Shown here piece after piece: positions 46,178-55,327 of a stretch of 64,000 bases of DNA. Where the stretch lies: the NCBI GenBank assembly GCA_021307345.1, contig CP089930.1, forward strand, positions 62,001-126,000. Reading direction: 5' to 3'. The first letter of the stretch is position 1; the number at the start of each line of letters is the position of its first letter. Below the pieces are notes generated by a model, which saw nothing but the letters and a program-made list of their open reading frames with translations, ran no database searches and was not told the origin of the DNA. The position numbers were made by a program, and so were the translations under genes. Source of the stretch: Escherichia coli (GTDB taxonomy: Bacteria; Pseudomonadota; Gammaproteobacteria; Enterobacterales; Enterobacteriaceae).

Positions 46178-47386
46178 ATGTCGCGCGTGTCGCAGGCGAG
46201 GAACCTGGGTAAATATTTCCTGCTCATCGATAATATGCTGGTCGTGCTGGGGTTCTTTGTTGTCTTCCCGCTGATCTCCATCCGCTTCGTTGATCAAATG
46301 GGCTGGGCCGCCGTGATGGTCGGTATTGCCCTCGGTCTGCGTCAGTTCATTCAGCAAGGGTTGGGTATTTTTGGCGGCGCAATTGCCGACCGCTTTGGCG
46401 CTAAACCAATGATTGTCACCGGTATGCTGATGCGCGCCGCCGGATTCGCCACTATGGGCATCGCCCAGGAGCCTTGGTTACTGTGGTTTTCCTGCCTTCT
46501 CTCAGGTCTTGGCGGCACTCTTTTCGATCCGCCGCGTTCGGCGCTGGTGGTCAAATTGATTCGCCCGCAGCAACGTGGGCGCTTTTTCTCGTTGTTGATG
46601 ATGCAGGACAGTGCCGGTGCGGTCATTGGCGCTTTGTTGGGAAGCTGGCTGTTGCAATATGATTTCCGCCTGGTCTGCGCCACAGGGGCGATTCTATTTG
46701 TACTGTGTGCAGCGTTTAATGCCTGGTTGTTACCGGCATGGAAACTCTCTACCGTGCGCACGCCAGTCCGCGAAGGCATGGCTCGCGTGATGCGTGATAA
46801 ACGTTTTGTCACCTACGTCCTGACGCTGGCGGGCTACTACATGCTTGCCGTTCAGGTGATGTTGATGCTGCCGATTATGGTCAACGACGTCGCCGGAGCG
46901 CCCTCTGCCGTTAAATGGATGTATGCCATTGAAGCATGTCTCTCCTTAACCTTGCTCTACCCTATCGCTCGCTGGAGCGAAAGGCGCTTTCGTCTGGAAC
47001 ACCGGTTGATGGCTGGGTTGTTGATAATGTCATTAAGCATGATGCCGGTGGGCATGGTCAGCAGCCTGCAACAACTTTTCACCCTGATTTGTCTGTTTTA
47101 TATCGGTTCGATCATTGCCGAACCTGCGCGTGAAACCTTAAGCGCCTCGCTGGCGGATGCGCGAGCACGCGGCAGCTATATGGGTTTTAGCCGTCTGGGT
47201 CTGGCCATTGGCGGCGCTATTGGCTATATCGGCGGCGGTTGGCTGTTTGATCTGGGAAAGTCGGCACAACAACCAGAGTTACCGTGGATGATGTTGGGCA
47301 TTATTGGCATAATCACCTTCCTTGCGCTGGGTTGGCAATTTAGCCAGAAACGCGCGGCGCGTCGGTTGCTGGAACGTGACGCCTGA
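46178..47386 (+). CDS. mdtH: Major facilitator transporter MdtH (YceL)
   Basis: Inner-membrane drug:H+ antiporter type transporter, 402 residues with 12 predicted helices; overexpression gives quinolone tolerance in E. coli. MFS loop 2-3 motif reads [14 protein letters not shown]. Start ATG 46178 is preceded by GGGAGGGG; the open frame extends 10 codons upstream. The ribosome site overlaps a TCCCGGGA palindrome that is repeated 62 bp upstream. The next gene is yceB; grxB, expected here from K-12, is missing. Confidence 0.94.
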   Translation: MSRVSQARNLGKYFLLIDNMLVVLGFFVVFPLISIRFVDQMGWAAVMVGIALGLRQFIQQGLGIFGGAIADRFGAKPMIVTGMLMRAAGFATMGIAQEPWLLWFSCLLSGLGGTLFDPPRSALVVKLIRPQQRGRFFSLLMMQDSAGAVIGALLGSWLLQYDFRLVCATGAILFVLCAAFNAWLLPAWKLSTVRTPVREGMARVMRDKRFVTYVLTLAGYYMLAVQVMLMLPIMVNDVAGAPSAVKWMYAIEACLSLTLLYPIARWSERRFRLEHRLMAGLLIMSLSMMPVGMVSSLQQLFTLICLFYIGSIIAEPARETLSASLADARARGSYMGFSRLGLAIGGAIGYIGGGWLFDLGKSAQQPELPWMMLGIIGIITFLALGWQFSQKRAARRLLERDA

Positions 47387-47557
47387 AAACGCGATGCTTT
47401 CTGTTACCATTGCTCGCCCTGTCAACCTGACGCGCCTTAACAGCTTGTTATTACCTGCCGCCGCAGAATTCAGTTTTTTCTGCTGGCGAGTTTAACGCTG
47501 GTGGCACATGCTGCGTTGTGTCAGGATATTGACGCAGATTTCATGTCGAGGACTACC
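47387..47557. other. mdtH-yceB junction lacking grxB
   Basis: 171 bp lie between the mdtH stop and the yceB start. In K-12, as I recall, the 648-bp glutaredoxin 2 gene grxB occupies this spot. I find no CPYC-type glutaredoxin motif in any frame here. What remains includes an open run in frame with yceB (from about 47441) that encodes a basic then hydrophobic stretch. Confidence 0.7.
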
Positions 47558-48118
47558 ATGAACAAGTTTTTATTTGCCGCTGCATTGCTCGTCAGCGGCC
47601 TGCTCGTTGGCTGTAATCAACTCACCCAGTACACGATTAGCGAACAAGAAATTAACCAGTCACTTGAGAAACATAATAATTTCTCGAAAGATATCGGTTT
47701 GCCCGGCGTAGCGGATGCCCATATTGTTCTGACAAACCTGGCCAGCCAAATTGGTCGCGAAGAGCCGAATAAGATAACCTTAACCGGGGATGCAAATCTG
47801 GATATGAACTCCCTGTTCGGCAGCCAGAAAGCGACCATGAAACTAAAACTGAAAGCACTGCCGGTTTTCGATAAAGAAAAAGGCGCTATCTTCCTGAAGG
47901 AAATGGAAGTGGTCGATGCGACGGTACAACCGGAAAAAATGCAGACAGTCATGCAAACGTTGCTCCCCTATTTGAATCAGGCATTACGCAACTACTTTAA
48001 CCAGCAACCGGCTTACATTCTGCGCGAAGATGGCAGCAAAGGTGAAGCAATGGCGAAAAAACTGGCGAAAGGCATTGAGGTGAAACCTGGCGAAATTGTC
48101 ATTCCGTTTACTGATTAA
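47558..48118 (+). CDS. yceB: Lipoprotein YceB (DUF1439)
   Basis: 186-residue predicted lipoprotein with signal AAALLVSGLLVGCNQLTQYT (Cys about residue 19). The mature part is a DUF1439 domain (ISEQEINQSLEKHNNFSKDI ... VQPEKMQTVMQTLLPYLNQA), seen in lipoproteins thought to bind lipids. ATG 47558 sits right before the signal; the frame is open much further up, but those codons are not expected to be used. Followed by a terminator. Confidence 0.92.
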   Translation: MNKFLFAAALLVSGLLVGCNQLTQYTISEQEINQSLEKHNNFSKDIGLPGVADAHIVLTNLASQIGREEPNKITLTGDANLDMNSLFGSQKATMKLKLKALPVFDKEKGAIFLKEMEVVDATVQPEKMQTVMQTLLPYLNQALRNYFNQQPAYILREDGSKGEAMAKKLAKGIEVKPGEIVIPFTD

Positions 48119-48121
48119 ACA

Positions 48122-48150
48122 CGAGGGCGCATTCGCGCCCTTTATTTTTC
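48122..48150 (+). terminator. Intrinsic terminator of yceB
   Basis: GGGCGC / GCGCCC stem followed by TTTATTTTTC, 5-30 bp after the yceB stop. Confidence 0.88.
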
Positions 48151-48156
48151 GTGCAA

Positions 48157-48172
48157 AGGAAAACGTTTCCGC
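48157..48172. promoter_or_regulatory. PurR box of pyrC
   Basis: AGGAAAACGTTTCCGC matches the PurR operator consensus ACGCAAACGTTTGCGT, with the central AAACGTTT intact. It covers the -35 area of the pyrC promoter; PurR repression of pyrC is established in E. coli. Confidence 0.85.
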
Positions 48173-48173
48173 T

Positions 48174-48223
48174 TATCCTTTGTGTCCGGCAAAAACATCC
48201 CTTCAGCCGGAGCATAGAGATTA
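48174..48223 (+). promoter_or_regulatory. pyrC promoter -10 and start-switching leader hairpin
   Basis: TATCCT (48174-48179) is the -10; transcripts start in TCCGG (48185-48189). The CCGG at 48186-48189 can pair with CCGG at 48207-48210, which includes part of the ribosome site GGAG. In enterobacteria high CTP favours a start at C, giving a leader that folds and blocks translation, while low CTP favours starting at the G downstream. The elements needed for this are present. Confidence 0.8.
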
Positions 48224-49270
48224 ATGACTGCACCATCCCAGGTATTAAAGATCCGCCGCCCAGACGACTGGCACCTTCACCTCCGCGATGGCGACATGTT
48301 AAAAACTGTCGTGCCGTATACCAGCCAAACCTATGGTCGGGCCATCGTTATGCCCAATCTGGCACCGCCCGTGACGACCGTTGAAGCTGCCGTGGCTTAT
48401 CGTCAACGTATTATTGACGCCGTCCCTGCCGGGCACGACTTCACCCCGCTGATGACCTGCTACCTAACTGATTCACTGGATGCAGACGAACTGGAGCGAG
48501 GGTTTAACGAAGGCGTGTTCACCGCTGCAAAACTTTACCCAGCAAACGCGACCACCAACTCCAGCCACGGCGTGACGTCGGTTGACGCTATCATGCCCGT
48601 ACTGGAGCGAATGGAAAAAATGGGTATGCCGCTGCTGGTACACGGGGAGGTGACACACGCCGACATCGACATTTTTGACCGTGAAGCGCGCTTTATTGAA
48701 ACTGTTATGGAGCCACTACGCCAACGTCTGGCTGGGCTGAAAGTGGTTTTTGAGCACATCACTACGAAAGATGCCGCTGAATATATTCGTGACGGTAATG
48801 AACTGCTGGCTGCTACCATTACACCCCAGCATTTGATGTTTAACCGTAACCATATGCTGGTTGGTGGCATACGTCCGCATCTGTACTGCCTGCCCATTCT
48901 CAAACGTAATGTGCATCAACAGGCGCTGCGTGAACTGGTCGCCAGTGGCTTTAGTCGCGTTTTCCTTGGGACTGACTCCGCGCCACATGCGCGTCATCGC
49001 AAAGAGAGTAGCTGCGGTTGTGCCGGCTGTTTTAATGCCCCAACGGCGCTGGGCAGTTACGCCACTGTCTTTGAAGAAATGAATGCGTTACAGCACTTTG
49101 AAGCATTCTGTTCTTTAAACGGCCCGCAGTTCTATGGTTTGCCAGTCAACGAATCGTTTATTGAACTGGTACGCGAAGAGCAGAAAGTGGCTGAAAGCAT
49201 CGCTCTGACTGACGACACGTTGGTGCCATTCCTGGCCGGAGAAACAGTACGCTGGACAGTTAAACAATAA
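48224..49270 (+). CDS. pyrC: Dihydroorotase PyrC
   Basis: Zinc enzyme of pyrimidine synthesis that cyclises carbamoyl-aspartate to dihydroorotate. The 348-residue class II dihydroorotase shows the metal motif [12 protein letters not shown], the lysine expected to be carbamylated in [31 protein letters not shown] with a metal His, [14 protein letters not shown] and the catalytic Asp in [17 protein letters not shown]. Regulated by PurR and by the leader described above. Confidence 0.98.
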   Translation: MTAPSQVLKIRRPDDWHLHLRDGDMLKTVVPYTSQTYGRAIVMPNLAPPVTTVEAAVAYRQRIIDAVPAGHDFTPLMTCYLTDSLDADELERGFNEGVFTAAKLYPANATTNSSHGVTSVDAIMPVLERMEKMGMPLLVHGEVTHADIDIFDREARFIETVMEPLRQRLAGLKVVFEHITTKDAAEYIRDGNELLAATITPQHLMFNRNHMLVGGIRPHLYCLPILKRNVHQQALRELVASGFSRVFLGTDSAPHARHRKESSCGCAGCFNAPTALGSYATVFEEMNALQHFEAFCSLNGPQFYGLPVNESFIELVREEQKVAESIALTDDTLVPFLAGETVRWTVKQ

Positions 49271-49306
49271 AAAACGTAGTTCCCTGTTGTCATTAGGTTA
49301 TTTTAC

Positions 49307-49322
49307 CTGTATAAATAACCAG
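49307..49322. promoter_or_regulatory. LexA (SOS) box of dinI
   Basis: CTGTATAAATAACCAG has the LexA form CTG-N10-CAG with TAT next to the first half site, 22 bp upstream of the dinI ATG. dinI is a known SOS gene. Confidence 0.93.
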
Positions 49323-49343
49323 TATATTAAACAGGGGGCTATT

Positions 49344-49589
49344 ATGAGAATTGAAGTCACCATAGCGAAAACTTCTCCATTACCTGCCGGAGCCATTGAC
49401 GCTCTGGCAGTTGAACTTTCCCGCCGTATTCAATATGCGTTTCCTGATAACGAAGGTCATGTTTCTGTTCGTTATGCCGCAGCTAATAATTTATCGGTTA
49501 TTGGCGCAACAAAAGAAGATAAACAGCGCATTAGCGAAATTCTGCAAGAAACATGGGAAAGCGCAGATGACTGGTTCGTTAGCGAATAA
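49344..49589 (+). CDS. dinI: DNA damage-inducible protein DinI
   Basis: 81-residue SOS protein that stabilises or modulates RecA filaments and limits UmuD cleavage. Sequence RIEVTIAKTSPLPAGAIDAL at the start and an acidic C-terminal helix with EILQETWESADDWFVSE that mimics DNA and contacts RecA. Start ATG 49344 follows AGGGGG; the frame opens 19 codons earlier, beyond the LexA box. Followed by a terminator. Confidence 0.97.
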   Translation: MRIEVTIAKTSPLPAGAIDALAVELSRRIQYAFPDNEGHVSVRYAAANNLSVIGATKEDKQRISEILQETWESADDWFVSE

Positions 49590-49608
49590 TATGCAGTAAT
49601 GTTTGTTT

Positions 49609-49638
49609 TTGCCGGGTCGCCCCGGCTTTTTTATTTTC
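49609..49638 (+). terminator. Intrinsic terminator of dinI
   Basis: GCCGGG / CCCGGC stem with a loop of two to four bases and TTTTTTATTTT tail, 20 bp after the dinI stop. Confidence 0.9.
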
Positions 49639-49865
49639 AGCACAAAATTTCTACACTCCCTCAAAATAATTGCACGATATGCTAAAAAAATATGAATGAC
49701 ATGCTGTTTTATTGTTCATATAAATCTTAAAAACAAAAAAATATCTCTTTCCCCCTTTAAAAATTCTGTGGATACCCTTACTTATTGGTATACTGAAGTT
49801 GCTTCAGATAAAAATGCATTGAACCTCGAATAACGTTGTCTAGTAACACGAATTAGGGGGCCATG

Positions 49866-50120
49866 ATGGAAAAAAACAATGAAGTCATTCAGACTCATCC
49901 GCTCGTAGGGTGGGACATCAGCACCGTTGATAGCTATGATGCTCTGATGTTGCGTTTGCACTACCAGACCCCAAATAAGTCCGAGCAGGAAGGGACTGAA
50001 GTTGGTCAGACACTCTGGTTAACTACTGATGTTGCCAGACAATTTATTTCGATATTAGAAGCAGGAATCGCCAAAATTGAATCTGGTGATTTCCATGTAA
50101 ATGAGTATCGTCGTCATTAA
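49866..50120 (+). CDS. bssS: Biofilm regulator BssS (YceP)
   Basis: 84-residue cytosolic protein, reported to influence biofilm formation, indole/AI-2 signalling and motility in E. coli. No known domain beyond its own family (MEKNNEVIQTHPLVGWDIST, LWLTTDVARQFISILEAGIA). ATG 49866 gives the usual length; ATG 49863 directly before it is equally open, with AGGGGGCC upstream. The 227 bp upstream (49639-49865) are very AT-rich and hold its promoter. Confidence 0.92.
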   Translation: MEKNNEVIQTHPLVGWDISTVDSYDALMLRLHYQTPNKSEQEGTEVGQTLWLTTDVARQFISILEAGIAKIESGDFHVNEYRRH

Positions 50121-50140
50121 CTTGACATGACCATCCACCC

Positions 50141-50167
50141 AAAAGGCACCAGATTGGTGCCTTTACT
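50141..50167 (+). terminator. Intrinsic terminator of bssS
   Basis: AAAGGCACCA / TGGTGCCTTT stem with a short loop and a modest T-rich tail (TTTACTATTT). Confidence 0.82.
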
Positions 50168-50234
50168 ATTTCTGGGTTGTATATCTGCATTCACTTAATT
50201 ACTCTGCTTAAACCATGAGAGCAGAGAGAAAAAA

Positions 50235-51353
50235 ATGAAATACGATCTCATCATTATTGGCAGCGGCTCCGTAGGCGCTGCAGCCGGGTATTATGCCACT
50301 CGGGCCGGTTTGAAAGTGCTGATGACCGACGCCCATATGCCGCCGCACCAACACGGCAGCCACCACGGTGATACACGATTAATTCGCCATGCTTATGGTG
50401 AAGGTGAAAAGTATGTTCCGTTGGTACTTCGCGCGCAAACCCTGTGGGATGAACTCTCCCGTTACAACGAAGAAGACCCCATTTTTGTGCGCTCTGGCGT
50501 CATTAACCTCGGCCCAGCCGACTCCGAATTCCTCGCCAATGTCGCCCACAGCGCGGAACAATGGCAACTCAACGTCGAAAAACTGGATGCGCAAACCATT
50601 ATGGCTCGCTGGCCTGAAATACGCGTCCCTGACAATTACATCGGCTTGTTTGAGGCTGATTCTGGCTTTCTGCGCAGCGAACTGGCAATTAAAACCTGGA
50701 TCCAACTGGCGAAGGAAGCTGGCTGTGCCCAACTGTTCAACTGCCCGGTCACCGCAATTCGTCATGACGATGACGGCGTAACTATTGAAACAGCTGACGG
50801 CGAGTATCAGGCGAAAAAAGCGATCGTCTGCGCGGGAACCTGGGTAAAAGACCTGCTGCCAGAACTGCCTGTCCAGCCAGTACGCAAAGTGTTCGCCTGG
50901 TATCAGGCCGATGGTCGTTATAGCGTGAAAAATAAATTTCCGGCCTTTACCGGAGAACTGCCCAATGGCGATCAGTATTACGGCTTTCCCGCCGAAAATG
51001 ACGCTCTGAAAATTGGAAAACATAATGGTGGTCAGGTGATTCATTCAGCGGATGAACGCGTTCCGTTTGCTGAAATCGCCAGTGACGGTTCTGAAGCATT
51101 TCCCTTCTTACGTAGCATACTGCCGGGCATTGGTTGCTGCCTGTACGGAGCTGCCTGTACCTACGATAATTCGCCTGATGAAGATTTTATTATCGACACC
51201 CTGCCCGGTCACGATAATACGCTGCTGATTACCGGCCTGAGTGGTCACGGATTTAAATTTGCATCGGTATTAGGGGAAATAGCCGCCGATTTTGCGCAAG
51301 GTATAAATAGCGATTTTGATTTGACGCCATTCAGACTTTCCCGCTTCAAATAA
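50235..51353 (+). CDS. solA: N-methyl-L-tryptophan oxidase SolA
   Basis: Flavoenzyme of the monomeric sarcosine oxidase family, oxidising N-methyltryptophan and sarcosine with FAD bound to a Cys. The 372-residue protein begins with a dinucleotide fold [20 protein letters not shown]; the Cys for covalent FAD is likely in [17 protein letters not shown], and [11 protein letters not shown] plus [16 protein letters not shown] are family motifs. Ends before a strong terminator. Confidence 0.96.
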   Translation: MKYDLIIIGSGSVGAAAGYYATRAGLKVLMTDAHMPPHQHGSHHGDTRLIRHAYGEGEKYVPLVLRAQTLWDELSRYNEEDPIFVRSGVINLGPADSEFLANVAHSAEQWQLNVEKLDAQTIMARWPEIRVPDNYIGLFEADSGFLRSELAIKTWIQLAKEAGCAQLFNCPVTAIRHDDDGVTIETADGEYQAKKAIVCAGTWVKDLLPELPVQPVRKVFAWYQADGRYSVKNKFPAFTGELPNGDQYYGFPAENDALKIGKHNGGQVIHSADERVPFAEIASDGSEAFPFLRSILPGIGCCLYGAACTYDNSPDEDFIIDTLPGHDNTLLITGLSGHGFKFASVLGEIAADFAQGINSDFDLTPFRLSRFK

Positions 51354-51360
51354 TCATCAT

Positions 51361-51388
51361 CACGGCCTCAAAATGAGGCCGTTTTTAC
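51361..51388 (+). terminator. Intrinsic terminator of solA
   Basis: ACGGCCTCA / TGAGGCCGT stem with a three-base loop and TTTTT tail, right after the solA stop. Confidence 0.88.
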
Positions 51389-51399
51389 AGGAGTATTTA

Positions 51400-51513
51400 A
51401 TGCGTCGGCTGTTGAACTATCTCATCAATAATATTCGCGAGCATCTGATGCTTTATCTTTTTCTGTGGGGATTATTGGCCATTATGGATCTGATCTACGT
51501 GATTTATTTTTAA
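51400..51513 (+). CDS. yceO: Small membrane protein YceO
   Basis: Very short gene, 37 codons: [20 protein letters not shown] then [17 protein letters not shown], a positively charged start followed by one hydrophobic helix. ATG 51400 is 6 bases after CAGGAG. K-12 annotates a longer 46-residue form, which here would start at ATG 51373 inside the solA terminator stem; that start looks less likely. Reported as needed for biofilm formation in E. coli; function unknown. Confidence 0.85.
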   Translation: MRRLLNYLINNIREHLMLYLFLWGLLAIMDLIYVIYF

Positions 51514-51774
51514 CCACGCAGCACTGACATAAATTGACAAAAACTTAATCTCTCTTTCATTTGGTGTGAAAAATTGAATAAGCTTATGTCTCTCTTAACT
51601 TCATTCCCCAGACATACCTCATCCTGAAACCACTAAACTTATGAAGATTCTTTCATTATTAAATCAAAATTATTGAAATAAAAATAAATATCATTTGAAT
51701 TGTTATTTTTAAGTTGCAATTCATTCTCCAACGCGCCATTTTCATTCTTTCGCAAATAAGTTTCGGATGCACTG
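51514..51774. other. AT-rich spacer between yceO and yceJ
   Basis: 260 bp, strongly AT-rich in its middle and right half (about 51640-51720), with no gene or clear hairpin. Must hold the yceJ promoter. Confidence 0.6.
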
Positions 51775-52341
51775 ATGTCCCTTACAAATACCCCCAAACG
51801 CTATGGTGTTATATCAATGACCTTTCATTGGCTGAGTGCAATCATTATCTACTGCATGTTTGCTTTAGGGCTATGGATGGTAACACTCAGTTATTACGAT
51901 GGCTGGTATCACAAAGCACCAGAGCTGCATAAAAGCGTCGGTATTCTGCTCATGATGGGGCTGGTTATACGCATTCTGTGGCGTGTTATATCCCCACCAC
52001 CTGGTCCGTTGCAAAGTTATTCGACCATGACGCGTCTCGGCGCACAAATTGGACATCTCGCGCTATACCTTTTGCTCTTCGCCATTGGCATCAGCGGCTA
52101 TCTCATCTCGACCGCCGATGGCAAACCAATCAGCGTTTTTGGCTGGTTTGACATCCCCGCGACCCTTGCCGATGCTGGCGCACAGGCTGACTTAGCCGGT
52201 GCCCTGCATTTTTGGCTAGCGTGGAGCGTCGTCGTACTGTCCGTTATGCACGGATTTATGGCCCTGAAGCATCATTTCATCGATAAAGACGACACCCTGA
52301 AGCGTATGCTGGGAAAATCGTCATCTGACTATGGAGTATAA
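51775..52341 (+). CDS. yceJ: Cytochrome b561 family protein YceJ
   Basis: 188-residue inner-membrane protein with four hydrophobic helices and the di-haem b561 histidine pattern: His in [13 protein letters not shown], His in [14 protein letters not shown], His in [15 protein letters not shown] and His in [20 protein letters not shown]. Probably moves electrons across or along the membrane. It is in one unit with yceI, whose start follows after one base. Confidence 0.93.
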
Positions 52342-52342
52342 A

Positions 52343-52918
52343 ATGAAAAAAAGCCTGCTTGGTTTAACCTTCGCTTCCCTGATGTTCTCTGCCGGTTCAG
52401 CTGTCGCCGCCGATTACAAAATTGACAAAGAAGGTCAGCACGCCTTTGTCAATTTCCGCATCCAGCATCTTGGCTATAGCTGGTTATATGGCACCTTTAA
52501 AGATTTCGACGGTACTTTTACCTTTGATGAAAAGAACCCAGCTGCTGATAAAGTGAATGTGACAATTAACACCACCAGCGTCGATACCAATCACGCCGAA
52601 CGTGATAAGCATCTTCGCAGCGCAGATTTCCTCAACACCGCAAAATATCCGCAGGCGACGTTCACTTCTACCAGCGTGAAGAAAGACGGTGATGAGCTGG
52701 ATATTACGGGTGATCTGACACTCAATGGCGTAACCAAACCAGTAACGCTGGAAGCAAAATTGATTGGTCAGGGCGACGATCCGTGGGGCGGTAAACGTGC
52801 GGGCTTCGAGGCAGAAGGCAAAATTAAGCTGAAAGACTTCAACATTAAGACTGATTTAGGTCCAGCTTCGCAGGAGGTTGATCTGATTATTTCGGTGGAA
52901 GGTGTACAGCAGAAGTAA
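52343..52918 (+). CDS. yceI: Periplasmic lipocalin-like protein YceI
   Basis: 191-residue secreted protein of the YceI family, a lipocalin-like barrel that in relatives binds polyprenyl or ubiquinone-like lipids. Signal peptide [19 protein letters not shown], then [40 protein letters not shown] and [21 protein letters not shown] 52343 starts one base after the yceJ stop, with GGAG inside the end of yceJ, so translation is coupled. In E. coli it is induced by base and osmotic stress. Confidence 0.95.
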
Positions 52919-52929
52919 TGCATAGATGT

Positions 52930-52953
52930 TGCCGGATGACGCGCATCCGGCAC
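52930..52953. repeat. REP element between convergent yceI and trhO
   Basis: TGCCGGATG / CATCCGGCA palindrome 10 bp after the yceI stop; a short REP that may also serve as bidirectional transcript end. Confidence 0.8.
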
Positions 52954-52959
52954 GAATGT

Positions 52960-54012
52960 TTATTTTGTTGGCTCAGGAATGACCAGCGTCGTGTTCAGCC
53001 GTCCACGCGATTTATTAAAGATCTTATTGCCATTTTCTCGCCCGGCACGACGGCGGCGCTGTTCTTCTGGCGGTAATGCGCTTTCTTCACAGCAAATCTC
53101 ACTACAACAGCCCTTGAATTTCTCGGCACATGCCGGACACTGGATAAACAACAGATGACAGCCATCATTTCTACAATTGGTATGGCTGTCACAAGGTGTG
53201 CCGCACTGATGACAATGCGCAATAATTTCGTCAGAGATCCGCTCGCCCATCCGCTCGTCAAAAACAAAATTTTTACCAATAAAGCGGACAGGCAAACCTT
53301 GTTCACGCGCCTTACGAGCGTATTCAATAATCCCGCCTTCAATATGCCAGACTTTATTGAATCCGTTATGTTTCATCCAGGCACTGGCCTTTTCGCAACG
53401 AATACCACCGGTACAGTACATCACGATTTTTTTATCTTTATGCACCTGCATCATCTCAACCGCTTTTGGCAGTTGTTCGCGAAAGGTATCTGCCGGAATT
53501 TCCAGCGCGTTTTCAAAATGCCCCACTTCATATTCATAGTGGTTGCGCATATCGATAAACAGCGCATCGGGATCATCAAGCATGGCATTCACTTCCGCTG
53601 CTTGCAGGTATTCCCCCACGTTACTGGCATCAAATTGAGGATCGTCAATACCGTCGGCAACAATTCGGTCGCGAACCTTCATGCGCAGCACCCAGAAGGA
53701 TTTCCCGTCATCATCCAGCGCAATATTCAGACGTAAACCGTTTAAAGCAGGATCAAAAGCATAAAGCTGTGCGCGAAATGTCTCTACGTTGCTCGCCGGT
53801 ACGCTGATTTGTGCGTTGATCCCTTCATGCGCCAGATAGACCCGCCCAAAGACATTCAACGCGGTAAATAGCTTATATAAAGCATCGCGGGTCGTTTTGG
53901 GATCGGTAATGTGGAAATATTTATAGAACGAAATGGTGGTACGTGGTTCGCTCTCGGCCAGCATTTTGGCTTTCAGCGCGTCATTAGAAATGCGGTTGTG
54001 TAACACTGGCAT
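52960..54012 (-). CDS. trhO: tRNA uridine(34) hydroxylase TrhO (YceA)
   Basis: Oxygen-dependent enzyme that makes 5-hydroxyuridine at tRNA wobble position 34. The 350-residue protein has an N-terminal acylphosphatase-like domain, a rhodanese domain with the catalytic Cys in [17 protein letters not shown], and a C-terminal Cys-rich zinc-like cluster ([41 protein letters not shown]). Start ATG 54012 ([10 protein letters not shown]) gives the standard length; the frame opens 18 codons further up. Confidence 0.95.
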   Translation of the reverse strand: MPVLHNRISNDALKAKMLAESEPRTTISFYKYFHITDPKTTRDALYKLFTALNVFGRVYLAHEGINAQISVPASNVETFRAQLYAFDPALNGLRLNIALDDDGKSFWVLRMKVRDRIVADGIDDPQFDASNVGEYLQAAEVNAMLDDPDALFIDMRNHYEYEVGHFENALEIPADTFREQLPKAVEMMQVHKDKKIVMYCTGGIRCEKASAWMKHNGFNKVWHIEGGIIEYARKAREQGLPVRFIGKNFVFDERMGERISDEIIAHCHQCGTPCDSHTNCRNDGCHLLFIQCPACAEKFKGCCSEICCEESALPPEEQRRRRAGRENGNKIFNKSRGRLNTTLVIPEPTK

Positions 54013-54236
54013 GGTGTACGGTTCCTGCAGGGTGGGAAAGTAAAAATCCGCAGCATGATATAGCAATTATCGACAATTAACATCCATACATTTTACGCTA
54101 CATTTGCGCATTAAAAATTATTAATGATTTACATACGCGGTAATTTCGCCCAGTCTTCGGTCACAAATTTTGGTTGCGGACGAAAAAATGCGACAATACA
54201 TACAATTGCCCGTATAGGTTGAAAGACAGGATTGAT

Positions 54237-55157
54237 ATGACGAATCTACCCAAGTTCTCCACTGCACTGCTTCATCCGCGTTATTGGTTAACCTGGTTGG
54301 GTATTGGCGTACTTTGGTTGGTCGTGCAATTGCCCTACCCGGTCATCTACCGTCTCGGTTGTGGATTAGGAAAACTGGCGTTACATGTTATGAAACGTCG
54401 CGCCAAAATTGTACATCGCAACCTGGAACTGTGCTTCCCGGAGATGAGCGAACAAGAACGCCATGAAATGATGGTGAAGAATTTCGAATCCGTTGGTATG
54501 GGGTTGATGGAAACCGGCATGGCGTGGTTCTGGTCGGATCGTCGAATTGCCCGCTGGACGGAAGTGATTGGCATGGAACATATCCGTGACGTGCAGGCGC
54601 AAAAGCGCGGCATTCTGTTGGTCGGCATCCATTTCCTGACGCTGGAGCTGGGCGCAAGGCAATTTGGTATGCAGGAACCGGGTATCGGCGTCTATCGCCC
54701 AAACGATAATCCGTTGCTCGACTGGCTGCAAACCTGGGGGCGCCTGCGTTCGAATAAGTCGATGCTTGATCGCAAAGACTTAAAAGGAATGATCCGGGCA
54801 CTAAAGAAAGGCGAAGTGGTCTGGTATGCGCCAGATCATGATTACGGCCCGCGCTCAAGTGTTTTCGTGCCGCTGTTTGCCGTTGAGCAGGCGGCGACCA
54901 CCAGTGGCACCTGGATGCTGGCGAAAATGTCTGGTGCGTGCCTGGTGCCGTTTGTTCCGCGTCGTAAGCCAGACGGCAAAGGGTATCAGTTGATCATGCT
55001 GCCGCCAGAGTGTTCACCTCCGTTGGATAACGCTGAAATCACCGCTGCATGGATGAATAAAGTGGTCGAAAAATGCATCATGATGGCACCGGAACAGTAT
55101 ATGTGGCTGCATCGTCGCTTTAAAACGCGCCCGGAAGGCGTACCTTCACGCTATTAA
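54237..55157 (+). CDS. lpxL: Kdo2-lipid IV(A) lauroyltransferase LpxL (HtrB)
   Basis: Inner-membrane enzyme adding laurate to lipid A precursor. The 306-residue protein has one N-terminal transmembrane helix ([20 protein letters not shown]) and the acyltransferase motif HFLTLE (HX4D/E) in [18 protein letters not shown], followed by the YRPNDNP and [17 protein letters not shown] blocks. ATG 54237 gives the known length; 21 codons of open frame precede it. Divergent from trhO. Confidence 0.96.
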   Translation: MTNLPKFSTALLHPRYWLTWLGIGVLWLVVQLPYPVIYRLGCGLGKLALHVMKRRAKIVHRNLELCFPEMSEQERHEMMVKNFESVGMGLMETGMAWFWSDRRIARWTEVIGMEHIRDVQAQKRGILLVGIHFLTLELGARQFGMQEPGIGVYRPNDNPLLDWLQTWGRLRSNKSMLDRKDLKGMIRALKKGEVVWYAPDHDYGPRSSVFVPLFAVEQAATTSGTWMLAKMSGACLVPFVPRRKPDGKGYQLIMLPPECSPPLDNAEITAAWMNKVVEKCIMMAPEQYMWLHRRFKTRPEGVPSRY

Positions 55158-55166
55158 ATCTCCCTT

Positions 55167-55192
55167 GCCGGATGTTTCGAACTGCATCCGGC
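55167..55192. repeat. REP element downstream of lpxL
   Basis: TGCCGGATG...GCATCCGGCA palindrome 10 bp after the lpxL stop, before the mdtG promoter region. Confidence 0.8.
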
Positions 55193-55327
55193 ATTACCAC
55201 TACAAATCCTCCTGATTTAGCGATAAAAGCTCTGTACATTGCGTCACCTATAAGTCAGGCGCATAATTAGTGTGCTTACTTTTTCTTCTTTTAATCACCG
55301 CGCCTGGCGCACCAACAGCGGATTGCT

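Noticed and set aside
49639-49865. AT-rich dinI-bssS spacer as foreign DNA
   Set aside because: AT-rich promoters are common in E. coli, both flanking genes are native, and no gene or repeat is inside.
55193-55327. Mar/Sox/Rob box upstream of mdtG
   Set aside because: A site is expected from the known regulon, but the 20-bp consensus is too degenerate to fix a position by eye.
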